Shown here piece by piece: positions 24,979-33,665 of a stretch of DNA of 33,935 bases (position 1 is its first letter; each line of letters opens with the position of its first letter). Under the pieces are notes generated by a model that worked only from the letters and a program-made list of their open reading frames with translations, was not told where the DNA came from and searched no databases. The position numbers and the translations under genes were made by a program. This DNA is from Anoxybacillus tepidamans PS2 (GTDB taxonomy: Bacteria; Bacillota; Bacilli; Bacillales; Anoxybacillaceae): positions 1 to 33,935 of the forward strand of contig NZ_JHVN01000026.1 in assembly GCF_000620165.1 (NCBI RefSeq), in the 5' to 3' direction.

Positions 24979-26631
24979 CTATTCTTTCATTGACTTAGCA
25001 TCAAGGAGCTGTCTCGCTTGTTCGCGCAATTTGAATTTTTGAATTTTTCCTGATGCGGTCATCGGATAAGAATTGGTAAATTCGATGTAGCGTGGAATTT
25101 TATGGCGCGAAATTTTCCCGCGGCAAAATTCGCGAATTTCCTCTGCGGTAGCTGTCTGTCCTTCTTTTAAAATAATCCACGCCATTACTTCTTCTCCGTA
25201 CTTTTCATCGGGAACGCCGACAACCTGAACGTCTAGTATTTTCGGATGTTTGTATAAAAACTCTTCGATTTCGCGCGGATAAATGTTTTCTCCGCCGCGG
25301 ATAATCATATCCTTTAACCGCCCTGTAATACGGCAGTACCCATTTTCGTCCATGACTGCCAAATCGCCCGTATGGAGCCAGCCTTCCTCATCGATCGCTT
25401 CTTTTGTTGCTTCTGGATTGTTATAATATCCTTTCATGACGTGATAACCGCGCGTACACAACTCTCCTTGCACGCCGCGAGGCACCTCTTTGTTTGTTCC
25501 CGGTTCTACGATTTTCACTTCTACGTTCGGAAGAGCACGGCCAACAGTTTCGACACGCAAATGAATCGGATCATCCGTTCTTGTTTGTGTAATTACCGGT
25601 GAAGACTCCGTTTGGCCATAAGCGATTGTAATTTCTTTTGCTCCCATTTTTTCGATGACCGCCTTCATCACTTCGATCGGGCAGTTCGATCCAGCCATAA
25701 TTCCTGTCCGCAATGAAGACAGATCGTATTTTTCAAAATCAGGGTCATTAAGCTCGGCAATAAACATCGTTGGCACACCATGTAAGGCTGTGCATTTTTC
25801 GTCTTGGACCGTTTGCAGCACTTGTTTCGCGTTAAACTCTTGCAGCGGCACCATCGTCGCTCCGACCGAGACGCACGCTAACGTGCCGAGCACGCAGCCA
25901 AAGCAGTGGAAAAACGGCACCGGGATGCATAAACGATCATCTTTCGTAAGTTTCATACACTGGGCGATGTTGTAGGCGTTGTTAACAATGTTATAATGAG
26001 TAAGCATGACTCCTTTTGGAAATCCTGTCGTTCCTGAGGTGTATTGCATGTTGATGACATCGTGCGGGTCGAGGAAATTCATTCGTTCGTCTAGCTCTTC
26101 TTCCGTTACATCGTGCGCCATCGCAAGAATGTCGTTCCATGAATACATGCCTGGATAACGCTTGTCACCGAGAACGATGACATTTTTCAACTTCGGTAGC
26201 CTTTTTGCCTGAAGCTGACCTGGTTGGCATTCACGCAGCTCCGGAGCGATTTCATAAATCATGTCAATATAAGAGGAATCACGATATTGTTCGATCAAAA
26301 GAAGCGTCGTCGAATCTGATTGTTTGAGCAAATACTCCAATTCGGCAGTACGATAGTTCGTGTTGACCGTGACGAGGACAGCACCCATTTTTCCTGTCGC
26401 AAACTGCAAAGCGAGCCATTCTGGAGTGTTTGTCGCCCAAACAGCGATATGTTCCCCCGCCTCCACGCCTAGTTTCATTAAAGCGCGAGCAACAAGGCGG
26501 CAATATTCATCAAACTGTTTGTACGTCATTCTGAGCCCGCGGTCCGCATATACAACCGCTTCATGGTCTGGATGTAATCTCGCTTTTTCTTCTAATAGTT
26601 TTCCAACAGTCATATTCAACATGTCGCCCAT
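24979..26631 (-). CDS. yngI: AMP-forming acyl-CoA synthetase (YngI)
   Basis: It activates a carboxylic acid to its CoA thioester through an acyl-AMP intermediate. The 550 residues carry the phosphate loop [11 protein letters not shown], the motif YGQTESSPV, the hinge region [21 protein letters not shown]-type block and the C-terminal catalytic lysine K529 in ASGKIQKFK. An in-frame ATG at 26661 exists. The one at 26631 is chosen because AAAGGGGG stands six bases upstream and the length then matches B. subtilis YngI (549). The substrate may be acetoacetate or a branched or medium-chain acid; sequence alone does not decide. Confidence 0.9.
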   Translation of the reverse strand: MGDMLNMTVGKLLEEKARLHPDHEAVVYADRGLRMTYKQFDEYCRLVARALMKLGVEAGEHIAVWATNTPEWLALQFATGKMGAVLVTVNTNYRTAELEYLLKQSDSTTLLLIEQYRDSSYIDMIYEIAPELRECQPGQLQAKRLPKLKNVIVLGDKRYPGMYSWNDILAMAHDVTEEELDERMNFLDPHDVINMQYTSGTTGFPKGVMLTHYNIVNNAYNIAQCMKLTKDDRLCIPVPFFHCFGCVLGTLACVSVGATMVPLQEFNAKQVLQTVQDEKCTALHGVPTMFIAELNDPDFEKYDLSSLRTGIMAGSNCPIEVMKAVIEKMGAKEITIAYGQTESSPVITQTRTDDPIHLRVETVGRALPNVEVKIVEPGTNKEVPRGVQGELCTRGYHVMKGYYNNPEATKEAIDEEGWLHTGDLAVMDENGYCRITGRLKDMIIRGGENIYPREIEEFLYKHPKILDVQVVGVPDEKYGEEVMAWIILKEGQTATAEEIREFCRGKISRHKIPRYIEFTNSYPMTASGKIQKFKLREQARQLLDAKSMKE

Positions 26632-26679
26632 AAAATGCCCCCTTTGTCCCAAATTCAACATATGCCATTTTCCTATCTT

Positions 26680-27822
26680 TTAGCATCCGAGCTGGCGAGC
26701 GATGACAAGCCGTTGTACTTCCGATGTGCCTTCGCCGATTTCCATGAGTTTCATATCGCGCAAATGGCGCTCCACCCCATATTCCTTCATGTAGCCGTAG
26801 CCACCGTGGATTTGAATCGCCTGATTGCAAGCGCGAAACCCTGCTTCAGAGGCAAACAGTTTTGCAAAAGACGCTTCTTTTGTAAACGGTTTCCCTTTGT
26901 CCTTTAGCCAAGCCGCTTTGTACACCATGTTGCGGGCAAGCTCAATTTCCATCGCCATATCCGCCAGTTTAAACTGAATCGCTTGAAACTTGGAAATCGA
27001 TTGGCCAAATTGCACGCGTTCTTTCGCGTATTGAAGCGCTTTCTCAAAAGCAGCTTGCGCAATCCCTACAGCAAGGGCCGCAATCGAAATCCGCCCTCCA
27101 TCAAGAGTGTATAAAAATTGCTTAAATCCTTTGGTCGGATCTCCCAACACGTTTTCTTTCGGCACACGCACGTTCTCAAGCACAAGTTCGCACGTATTAG
27201 AAGCGCGGACCCCCATCTTATCGTAGTTGCAGCGGATCGTAAACCCAGGGGCATTCGTTGGAACAATAATCGCTGAAATAATGTTTTTTCCTCTCTCATC
27301 CTTTCCAGTCACAGCTGTCACAATCACTTGCCTTGCATGTCCAGCGTTTGTAATCCAGCACTTTTCTCCGTTGATCACGTATTCATCGCCATCAAGAACC
27401 GCTCTTGTCCGCGTTCCGCCAGCATCAGAGCCCGCGTTTGGCTCGGTCAATCCGAAAGCGCCTAGCGTCTCGCCTTTAGCCATTGGAACGAGCCATTTTT
27501 GCTTTTGTTCTTCGGTGCCAAAATAGTAGATTGGGCTTGCACCAAGAGAAACGGCAGCTGCGTAACTGAGTCCCGTCCCTCCGCAGGCGCGGCCGATTTC
27601 TTCGACGGCGATGGCATAGGAAATGGTATCTCCTCCTGAGCCGCCATATTGTTCCGGAAAAGGAATGCCTAATAGACCTAGCTCGCCCATTTTTTTGAAC
27701 ACTTCGACAGGAAAATAGGCTTCTTCATCCCATTTCGCCGCGTTTGGCGCAATTTCCTTCTCCGCAAATTCACGCACCATGTCTTTAATCATTTGCTGTT
27801 CTTTTGTCAATTCAAAATTCAT
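26680..27822 (-). CDS. yngJ: Acyl-CoA dehydrogenase (YngJ)
   Basis: This FAD enzyme oxidises an acyl-CoA to the 2-enoyl-CoA and opens the pathway encoded here. The 380 residues have the family's signature AFGLTEPNAGSDAGGTRT and the C-terminal block IHGGYGYMKEYGVERHLRD. The catalytic base is E364 in MEIGEGTSEVQR, the position used by short- and medium-chain acyl-CoA dehydrogenases. Isovaleryl-CoA dehydrogenases carry Ala or Gly there and use a different Glu. So the leucine-derived substrate suggested by the operon is not supported by this residue. ATG at 27822 starts the operon, downstream of two palindromic operators. Confidence 0.92.
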   Translation of the reverse strand: MNFELTKEQQMIKDMVREFAEKEIAPNAAKWDEEAYFPVEVFKKMGELGLLGIPFPEQYGGSGGDTISYAIAVEEIGRACGGTGLSYAAAVSLGASPIYYFGTEEQKQKWLVPMAKGETLGAFGLTEPNAGSDAGGTRTRAVLDGDEYVINGEKCWITNAGHARQVIVTAVTGKDERGKNIISAIIVPTNAPGFTIRCNYDKMGVRASNTCELVLENVRVPKENVLGDPTKGFKQFLYTLDGGRISIAALAVGIAQAAFEKALQYAKERVQFGQSISKFQAIQFKLADMAMEIELARNMVYKAAWLKDKGKPFTKEASFAKLFASEAGFRACNQAIQIHGGYGYMKEYGVERHLRDMKLMEIGEGTSEVQRLVIARQLGC

Positions 27823-27850
27823 GCTCTCTCCCCCATTTATTACATGATTA

Positions 27851-27900
27851 TTTAAAACCGACTAGTCGGTTTTAAAAATGGACAAGACCGACTAGTTGGT
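27851..27900 (-). promoter_or_regulatory. Twin palindromic operators of the yng operon
   Basis: A perfect 26-bp palindrome at 27851-27876 has the core ACCGACTAGTCGGT. A second copy with one mismatched pair, ACCGACTAGTTGGT, lies at 27887-27900. Their centres are 30 bp apart, about three helical turns. They are the probable binding sites of the TetR protein encoded upstream. A possible -10 TACAAT lies at 27928-27923 on the minus strand, but its -35 is weak. Confidence 0.75.
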
Positions 27901-27953
27901 TTGATTGCCTTACTAAAAAGCAATTGTACAGAAAGTAATCATTTTTCCACAGT

Positions 27954-28592
27954 TCAAACAAGACTTTTGTTATGCTTTATAAAGAAACAATGATGTTCTA
28001 GTTTTTTCTTTGCTTCTTCTGTAAGAACCGAATGCAAAATAAAATCGGTAAAATAGCTAGCGATTTGCTCAATCGTCATCGGCCCTTTAGGGTTATACCA
28101 TTTATAGGTCCAGTTGACCATGCCCATAATGCTCATGCCTGTAATCTCTGCTGACAATTCCGGCCGGAACTCCCCTGCTTCAATCCCTTCACGAATGACC
28201 CGAAAAATCACTTGCTTAAACTCATCGCGTTTTTCATTAATTTTTTGTGAGTATTCTGGCTTTAAATATGTGCTTTCTTGATAAAATACGGTAATATGCG
28301 GCTTATACAAATGGAATACCTTTACAAATGATTGAATGATTGCGCATAATCGTTGAGTAGGAGTCTGGTAGTTTTGGTAGGCATCCTGTGCTTTATTCAA
28401 TACATATGTAATAAATACGTCGTGGATGTGGTAAAGAAGTTCATCTTTCGATTTGAAGTTATGATAAAAGCCGCCTTTTGAAGTGTTGCTTTCTGTCACA
28501 ATTCGGTCAACAGTGACCCCGTGATAGCCGTGTTGTTCAAAAAGGCGTAACGCGGTATCAATAATTCGGTCTCTTAACGATTTTTCCGCCAT
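27954..28592 (-). CDS. TetR/AcrR-family regulator of the yng operon
   Basis: This 212-residue repressor has an N-terminal TetR helix-turn-helix (TVDRIVTESNTSKGGFYHNFKSKDEL) and a helical ligand-binding half that resembles FadR-type acyl-CoA sensors of Bacillaceae. It is transcribed in the same direction as the operon, 131 bases before yngJ, and the gap holds the twin palindromes. Relief by an acyl-CoA intermediate is the simplest expectation but is inferred. ATG at 28592 follows AAAGGAGA. Confidence 0.9.
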   Translation of the reverse strand: MAEKSLRDRIIDTALRLFEQHGYHGVTVDRIVTESNTSKGGFYHNFKSKDELLYHIHDVFITYVLNKAQDAYQNYQTPTQRLCAIIQSFVKVFHLYKPHITVFYQESTYLKPEYSQKINEKRDEFKQVIFRVIREGIEAGEFRPELSAEITGMSIMGMVNWTYKWYNPKGPMTIEQIASYFTDFILHSVLTEEAKKKLEHHCFFIKHNKSLV

Positions 28593-28696
28593 GAAAAGTC
28601 TCCTTTGCTTTTTATACTAACACAAATTCAGAAAAAAATAAACATTTTAACTATTTATAAAATAATGAATAGAAGGCAATCATGTCAATCGTCCTT

Positions 28697-28702
28697 TATA
28701 AT
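28697..28702 (+). promoter_or_regulatory. Possible -10 box of the flavodoxin-fold gene
   Basis: TATAAT lies 35 bases before the GTG start. No good -35 hexamer is visible at the right distance. Confidence 0.35.
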
Positions 28703-28736
28703 AATTTTTGACAAAAAACAGAAAGAGGTTGATACA

Positions 28737-29282
28737 GTGGCAAATATATTAGTGCTCAACGGGAGCTCGCGCGAAAACGGGAACACGGAACAACTCATTA
28801 ACGTTTTGTTGGAAGGAGTGGCTCATACAAGAATCGATTTAAGAAATTTTTCAATTCGACCGATTGTTGATAAACGGCATACACCAGGCGGATTTACCGA
28901 GGTAGCAGACGACTACGATCAAATCATTGAACTCGTCCGCCAACATGACGTATTAATTTTCGCTACCCCTATTTACTGGTACGGAATGACTGGGCAAATG
29001 AAGCTATTTGTTGATCGTTGGTCACAAAGCTTGCGCGACCCGAGATTTTCTTTTAAAGAGGAAATGAAGGCAAAAAAGGCGTTCGTCGCCATTTGCGGCG
29101 GTGACGATCCATATATTAAAGGACTGCCGCTCATTCAGCAGTTCCAATATATTTTTCAATTTGTTGGGCTTGAATATATGGGCTATTTAATTGGTAAAGG
29201 CAACGCGCCGGGCGAGGTTCTTTCCGATCAAAAAGCTATGAGAGAGACGAAATATTGGAATGATGTTTTTCGCTCGCTTTAA
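28737..29282 (+). CDS. NAD(P)H-dependent FMN oxidoreductase, flavodoxin fold (YwqN-like)
   Basis: This is a cytoplasmic flavoprotein of 181 residues that probably reduces quinones, azo or nitro compounds. The FMN phosphate loop is GSSRENGNT (9-17). The second flavin-contacting loop is FATPIYWYGMTGQMKLFVDRW, as in the NADPH-dependent FMN reductase family. The length equals what I recall for B. subtilis YwqN. A longer frame starts at 28605, but GTG at 28737 is preferred. It follows AAAGAGG and begins at the first beta strand (VANILVLNG). It is a single-gene unit divergent from the TetR gene. Confidence 0.82.
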   Translation: MANILVLNGSSRENGNTEQLINVLLEGVAHTRIDLRNFSIRPIVDKRHTPGGFTEVADDYDQIIELVRQHDVLIFATPIYWYGMTGQMKLFVDRWSQSLRDPRFSFKEEMKAKKAFVAICGGDDPYIKGLPLIQQFQYIFQFVGLEYMGYLIGKGNAPGEVLSDQKAMRETKYWNDVFRSL

Positions 29283-29297
29283 TCGTGCCTAAATGAA

Positions 29298-29328
29298 GGG
29301 TGTCCCTCTTAAGGACACCCTAGTTTTT
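29298..29328. terminator. Terminator between convergent genes
   Basis: GGGTGTCC (29298-29305) pairs with GGACACCC (29313-29320), followed by TAGTTTTT. It lies 16 bases after the flavoprotein stop codon and touches the stop codon of the opposing gene. Confidence 0.88.
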
Positions 29329-29935
29329 ATCGTTTATTAAGCAGCTGTTTCGCTGTTTCGCTCCGGGGAACGTCTTTTTCATTCTTGAACGTGCCAAACA
29401 TGATATCAAGCGATGGATTCGTAACGCCAAACCAGTAGTTCTCGTTCTTAAAATGGTGCCACATATGGATTTTTTTCATCCATTTCCCAAAGCGGGTGCG
29501 CGGTTGAATAGGCCGGTGAGCGACATAATGCGTCCACTCGTAATAAAGCAAGGTAAACGACAAGCCAGTGTATATCGCAAATGCGTAAGAAACTTCGTCG
29601 GAAAGAATGTAAGTAATGATGCTGACAAAAAACATTTGCGGGAGACTATACCAAATCGGCAAAAAGAGCAGTTCTACATTGTTCGGATCGGTATGGTGGT
29701 CATAATGCAACCGTTTCATTAAGGCAAGAAGAAATGGATGACGCGGCGACTTCATGTGAAAGATAAAACGGTGCGTTAAATATTCGCTTAAAATATAAAG
29801 AATAACTCCAATTAGAAATGGAAGCAGCACCGTCGCGCTTTTAGCATAATTAATCATCAGAACAACAGATATGAAGGCGGTTGCAGACATCATTGCCACG
29901 TCTTTTACCGAAAAAAATTCTTTCACATACTTCAT
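29327..29935 (-). CDS. Membrane fatty acid hydroxylase / sterol desaturase family protein
   Basis: This is a 202-residue membrane enzyme with four to five helices and the histidine clusters that bind a di-iron centre: H55 and H60 (HRFIFH), H77-H80-H81 (HYDHH), H136 and H140 (HYVAH), and H157-H160-H161 (HMWHH). It ends with the family's NYWFGVTNPSLDIMFGT. It would use O2 to hydroxylate or desaturate a lipid. The substrate is unknown; a carotenoid, hopanoid or fatty acyl lipid is possible. It follows the hydrolase gene by 18 bases. AAAGGAGAG precedes the ATG. Confidence 0.85.
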   Translation of the reverse strand: MKYVKEFFSVKDVAMMSATAFISVVLMINYAKSATVLLPFLIGVILYILSEYLTHRFIFHMKSPRHPFLLALMKRLHYDHHTDPNNVELLFLPIWYSLPQMFFVSIITYILSDEVSYAFAIYTGLSFTLLYYEWTHYVAHRPIQPRTRFGKWMKKIHMWHHFKNENYWFGVTNPSLDIMFGTFKNEKDVPRSETAKQLLNKR

Positions 29936-29953
29936 TGACGCTCTCCTTTCATT

Positions 29954-30721
29954 TCAAATGCATTCGGTCAAAAATTGCACAACCGCCTCGATTAGCTCTT
30001 CCTCCCACTTATGTCCATCGAATGTATGATTCGCCCCGGCAATGAAGTGGACGTTCGCTTGCTCGCCGTAGCATCTTTCGCGGTACATATTACTTACATA
30101 ACACGGCACTACCTCATCATTCGTTCCGTGAATAAGCAATACAGGACCTTGATACGGTTTGGCACGTTCAAACGCATCGATCGTTTGTAAGTCTTCGAGA
30201 AAGGCGCGCCCCACTAAGTTGCCGCCGTGGTCATGATAAGGAGCCGTGACATCGATACTTGTTTGGGCTGCTGTTTGTTTAATCAGCTCATACATGTTTC
30301 CGGGTGGGGCCAGCAATACTAATTTTATTATATCCGCTGGCCGGTCCCCTGCTACAACGCTCGCAACAAGTCCCCCCATGCTCAGGCCAAGTAAATAAAT
30401 GCGCGAAGTATCAATCCTTTGATCCTTTTTTACAAAATCGATGATCGCATGCGCTTCCTCGATCTCTTTTGATAAAGTCATATCTTCAAAATTCCCGTCA
30501 CTTTCCCCGCTTCCTAAAAAATCAAAACGAAAACTAGCGATATTTTGTCGTTCAAGCGCTCGCGATATTTTAAGAAATAAGCGATGCGGCTCAAGCTTTG
30601 TCCCGGTAAAGCCATGAAATAAAATAAGTGCAGGCACTTTACCTTCTTCCATCCGATCAGGGATGTGTTCCATGCCGCGCAACACCATCCCTCGATGTTT
30701 TAATTCAACCGCTTTTTGCAT
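29954..30721 (-). CDS. Alpha/beta hydrolase (carboxylesterase, feruloyl-esterase-like)
   Basis: This is a 255-residue serine hydrolase. The oxyanion-hole segment is LILFHGFTGTK, the nucleophile is S114 in GLSMGG, the acid is D202 in HGTNDEVVP, and the base is H232 in GANHTF. The order and spacing match small esterases of the cinnamoyl/feruloyl type common in thermophilic bacilli. There is no signal peptide, so it is cytoplasmic. ATG at 30721 follows AAAGGGGGAAG. It shares an operon with the di-iron hydroxylase. The natural ester is unknown. Confidence 0.88.
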   Translation of the reverse strand: MQKAVELKHRGMVLRGMEHIPDRMEEGKVPALILFHGFTGTKLEPHRLFLKISRALERQNIASFRFDFLGSGESDGNFEDMTLSKEIEEAHAIIDFVKKDQRIDTSRIYLLGLSMGGLVASVVAGDRPADIIKLVLLAPPGNMYELIKQTAAQTSIDVTAPYHDHGGNLVGRAFLEDLQTIDAFERAKPYQGPVLLIHGTNDEVVPCYVSNMYRERCYGEQANVHFIAGANHTFDGHKWEEELIEAVVQFLTECI

Positions 30722-30855
30722 TATTGTCTTCCCCCTTTATCTTGCTTCTTCATTCGTGCTCTCTTGTTCAATTCCTCTATTTTTATGAAAAAAATGCTTG
30801 TTTTATGCATAATATATACATTCTTTTTAAAAGATAAGAAAAGGAGGTGACCGTT

Positions 30856-31101
30856 TTGGAACCGATGTTATGTCCGAACTGCAAAACAAACCGTACTCGT
30901 TTTAATTTAATTGAACAACGTGCGCGGGCTGTCAAACTCCATCCACAAACAGGAGAAATTGAACATGAATATTCCAATGACACACTTGATCCTTTTCATC
31001 TCCCGTACCGCGGTCCTGACTATCGAGTGCAATGCGCTGCCTGCGGGTTGATTGAGCAACCCGAAATGTTTATCAAACATGCGCAACATTTTCAGAAATG
31101 A
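30856..31101 (+). CDS. Small protein with two CxxC pairs (probable zinc ribbon)
   Basis: I do not recognise this 81-residue protein. It begins MEPMLCPNCKTNRTRFNLIE, and a second pair, CAAC, lies about 54 residues later. The four cysteines could bind zinc. The middle is rich in charged residues (VKLHPQTGEIEHEYSNDT). A very strong AAAAGGAGGTGA lies upstream. The TTG at 30856 has ideal spacing. A GTG at 30847 lies inside the ribosome binding site and is rejected. It is the first of three small genes read together. Confidence 0.7.
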   Translation: MEPMLCPNCKTNRTRFNLIEQRARAVKLHPQTGEIEHEYSNDTLDPFHLPYRGPDYRVQCAACGLIEQPEMFIKHAQHFQK

Positions 31102-31110
31102 GGTGGAAAC

Positions 31111-31242
31111 ATGACAAACAAACAAACTCCGTCACAAGAGGTAGATCAAAAACAACTCGTCAATGAGAAGGCAAAGCAAGCGAGAACAAAAAGCGATGAA
31201 CATGTTCGCCGCGTGACGCCTAACGGAGCGGATGGGCAATAA
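31111..31242 (+). CDS. Very small hydrophilic protein, 43 residues
   Basis: This short frame begins MTNKQTPSQEVDQKQLVNE and ends RVTPNGADGQ. It is highly charged, has no hydrophobic segment and is rich in Lys, Gln and Asp, so probably soluble and partly disordered. AGGTGG stands four bases before the ATG, and the frame starts nine bases after the preceding gene. This supports translation as a unit. Composition recalls small spore or stress proteins, but I cannot name a family. Confidence 0.6.
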   Translation: MTNKQTPSQEVDQKQLVNEKAKQARTKSDEHVRRVTPNGADGQ

Positions 31243-31273
31243 AAACGCTCATTGACTAACCGGAGGGCTTACT

Positions 31274-31525
31274 ATGAAATTTGTAGATGAGTTGTACGAA
31301 TACTATAAAGATCGTCTGACAGGAGACGAGGAAGATGTAGAAATTATGACGATGTCGATTTTAGAAGAATTGAGCCGACAAGACTTGCTTCAACTTATTG
31401 AGGAAATGGATGATGCAGAACTCGTCGGCATGGTCGGCCTTTACATCTTGGAGAGTTTAAAAGCGAAGATGGCGCATGAAGGAATCGGGCAAACAAAACT
31501 ATCATCAACATCTATCGTGCATTAA
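31274..31525 (+). CDS. Small acidic protein (DUF6154-like)
   Basis: This is an 83-residue acidic, helical protein beginning MKFVDELYEYYKDRLTGDEED and containing ILEELSRQDLLQLIEEMDDAEL. I recall this pattern from a Bacillaceae family listed as DUF6154, from memory and without a search. The last 15 residues (GQTKLSSTSIVH region) look unstructured. GGAGG lies seven bases before the ATG. It is the third gene of the small cluster, and a terminator follows directly. The function is unknown. Confidence 0.75.
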   Translation: MKFVDELYEYYKDRLTGDEEDVEIMTMSILEELSRQDLLQLIEEMDDAELVGMVGLYILESLKAKMAHEGIGQTKLSSTSIVH

Positions 31526-31552
31526 AAAAGGATGGCGAAAAGCCACCCTTTT
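31526..31552. terminator. Bidirectional terminator between the small-gene cluster and ilvA
   Basis: AAAAGG-A-TGGC (31526-31536) pairs with GCCA-C-CCTTTT (31542-31552), with one A-C mismatch. T-rich sequence follows on both strands. It starts at the base after the upstream stop codon. Confidence 0.8.
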
Positions 31553-31557
31553 CTGTT

Positions 31558-32766
31558 TTATTGAAAAAATTCGACGTCGTATCCCTCTTTCGTTAACACT
31601 TGATGAATTTGGTGAATATGATCTTGATTTTTCGTCTCAAGTGAAAAATGAACTTCCGCTTGCCCAGGCAGCACTTTCACACCAATTCGCTGATGGTGAA
31701 TGGACATCACATTTGCTTCAAGCTCAGCGAGAATGCGAAGAAGCTTGTTTAACTGTCCCGGCTTATCAGAAATAACAGTTGTAAACGTGACGAATCTCCC
31801 AGACTCCACTAGCCCTCGTTCAATAATGCGGGAGATCAGAGTGACGTCCACATTTCCTCCGCTTAAAACAGCGACTACTTTTTTTCCGGTAAATGGCAAC
31901 TTATGATATAATAACGCAGCAATCGGACAAGCTCCCGACCCTTCGACAAGAAGTTTGTTTCGCTCGAGCAAATATAGCATCGTTCGCGAAATTTCCGCTT
32001 CCTCGACGCAAACAACACCATCAACATATTTTTCAATATATTCATATGTGAGATTGCCTGGCTTTTTCACCGCGATGCCATCGGCAATCGTATCAGAGGA
32101 CGTAATCGTCACAGGCTTTTTATGACGAAGGGCAGCCGTCATCCCAGGACAGGCAGACGACTCGACTCCATATACTTGAATGGAAGGCTTCAGCTGTTTT
32201 AGCGTAAAAGCTAATCCAGCAAGCAACCCGCCGCCGCCGACAGGGCACAACACCACATCGACATCCGGAAGCTGCTCTAAAATTTCTAAACCGATTGTTC
32301 CTTGTCCCGCCATAACCGCTAAATCATCGTACGGATGCACGAACGTCGCCTGGCGTTGTCGCTGCAATTCAAGGGCATATTCAAGCGATTCATCAAATAC
32401 ATCGCCGTGTAAAATCACCTCGGCTCCGTATCCTTTCGTCGCTTGCACCTTGCTTAACGGCGCTCTTTTGGGCATGACAATCGTACAAGGAATGCCGATC
32501 ATCGTACTGGAATACGCTACTCCTTGTGCATGATTCCCCGCCGATGCGGCCACAACTCCCCGCTTTCTTTCTTCTTCGCTTAATGACATAATTTTGTTGA
32601 ACGAACCACGCACTTTAAATGACCCGGTTTTTTGCAAGTTTTCCAACTTCATATACACTTCGTTGTTGGAAAATCGGCTAAACGTCTGCGAATATTCAAG
32701 CGGCGTCTCATGGACGGTCCCTTTCATTTTTTCCTTTGCTTGCAACACATCGTTGAGAGTTAACAT
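31558..32766 (-). CDS. ilvA: Threonine ammonia-lyase with one ACT domain
   Basis: This PLP enzyme deaminates threonine to 2-oxobutyrate, the first step toward isoleucine, or acts in threonine breakdown. The 402-residue protein has the PLP lysine K51 in GSFKVRGSFN, SAGNHAQGVA and the phosphate-binding loop GGGGLLAG. It has a single C-terminal ACT domain (about 325-402) instead of the two regulatory units of long E. coli-type IlvA, so allosteric control may differ. A GTG at 32775 and an ATG at 32772 overlap the AGGTGAT site. The ATG at 32766 has proper spacing and is chosen. No T-box or other leader is visible, and it seems to stand alone. Confidence 0.88.
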   Translation of the reverse strand: MLTLNDVLQAKEKMKGTVHETPLEYSQTFSRFSNNEVYMKLENLQKTGSFKVRGSFNKIMSLSEEERKRGVVAASAGNHAQGVAYSSTMIGIPCTIVMPKRAPLSKVQATKGYGAEVILHGDVFDESLEYALELQRQRQATFVHPYDDLAVMAGQGTIGLEILEQLPDVDVVLCPVGGGGLLAGLAFTLKQLKPSIQVYGVESSACPGMTAALRHKKPVTITSSDTIADGIAVKKPGNLTYEYIEKYVDGVVCVEEAEISRTMLYLLERNKLLVEGSGACPIAALLYHKLPFTGKKVVAVLSGGNVDVTLISRIIERGLVESGRFVTFTTVISDKPGQLNKLLRILAELEANVMSIHHQRIGVKVLPGQAEVHFSLETKNQDHIHQIHQVLTKEGYDVEFFQ

Positions 32767-32820
32767 GTTCATCACCTAACTATTTGTCATTTAACGTCTG
32801 TAATTGACATTATAACGGAT

Positions 32821-33664
32821 CTATAGGCTATATTCTATATGTTGCCTTTTATCTTTCAACAAATGGGTCACATATAATAGAAACGGAAAGCCTAAAAAAC
32901 TTAGCAATGCAAGTAAGCCGAATAAATAGATCCCTTGAGAAGCTCCGAATATCGACAAAAGAAATCCGCCGACCGTCGGCCCGAGGGAATTTCCGATCGA
33001 TGTAAATCCCATCGCCCCAAAATACAGCCCTTTCATGCCCGGTTTAGCGATTTGATCGGCAAATACATCGGTCATCGTAAACATCATCACTTCCCCGACT
33101 GTAAAAATAATCATCGATACTACTAACAACAGCGGTTGATGAAACAGTCCGAATAAACATAAACCTACTCCTACTGTAATGGTTCCAACGGCGATGGAAA
33201 CAATCGGCGAATATAGCTTGCCGATGCGTGAAACCGGATATTGTGTCACTAAAACCGTAATCGCATTAACAATGATCAAGTAAGAGAAGAGTTTTACACC
33301 GTTTTCGTGCGATGATAAATATTGAGGAATGGTCGAATTAAACTGCGAATATCCGGCCATCCCCAACGTAATGCCAATAATCGCAAGCAAGAAGATTTTA
33401 TCTTGTGCCAATACTCGACAAGCTTTCTGCAATGTTACGTGCTCCTCTGCTTCATTAGTCGAAAGGCCAATTGGATACCACCGAAACATGAACAACAACG
33501 AGATCCCGTATATCGCATATATAGCAGCTGTCAGCCAAAAAGCGGATGTTGATGAGGCACTTCCCAATTTTAAACCCATCAATGGACCAATCGCTGCCCC
33601 GACATTGATGGCCGCATACCGCAAGTTAAATACAAACAGCTTCTCTTCTTGCTTTGTCACATCT
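32821..33664 (-). pseudogene. MFS transporter, 5' part lost at an IS200/IS605-type insertion
   Basis: This is a remnant of a 12-helix drug-type MFS transporter. The remaining 280 residues start near DVTKQEEKLFVFNLRYAAIN, which corresponds to the loop and helix 4-5 region of intact proteins (normally a DVTP...R-LRYxxINxGxAxGP pattern). They run through about eight helices to a normal-looking end. About 100 or more N-terminal residues are missing. The open frame continues to 33696, but those codons come from the mobile element's right end. No start codon with a ribosome binding site follows. The product is probably not functional. Confidence 0.8.
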
Positions 33665-33665
33665 G

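Noticed and set aside
32767-32820. T-box or other leader before ilvA
   Set aside because: Only about 50 bases lie between ilvA and the MFS remnant. No specifier loop or antiterminator is visible.
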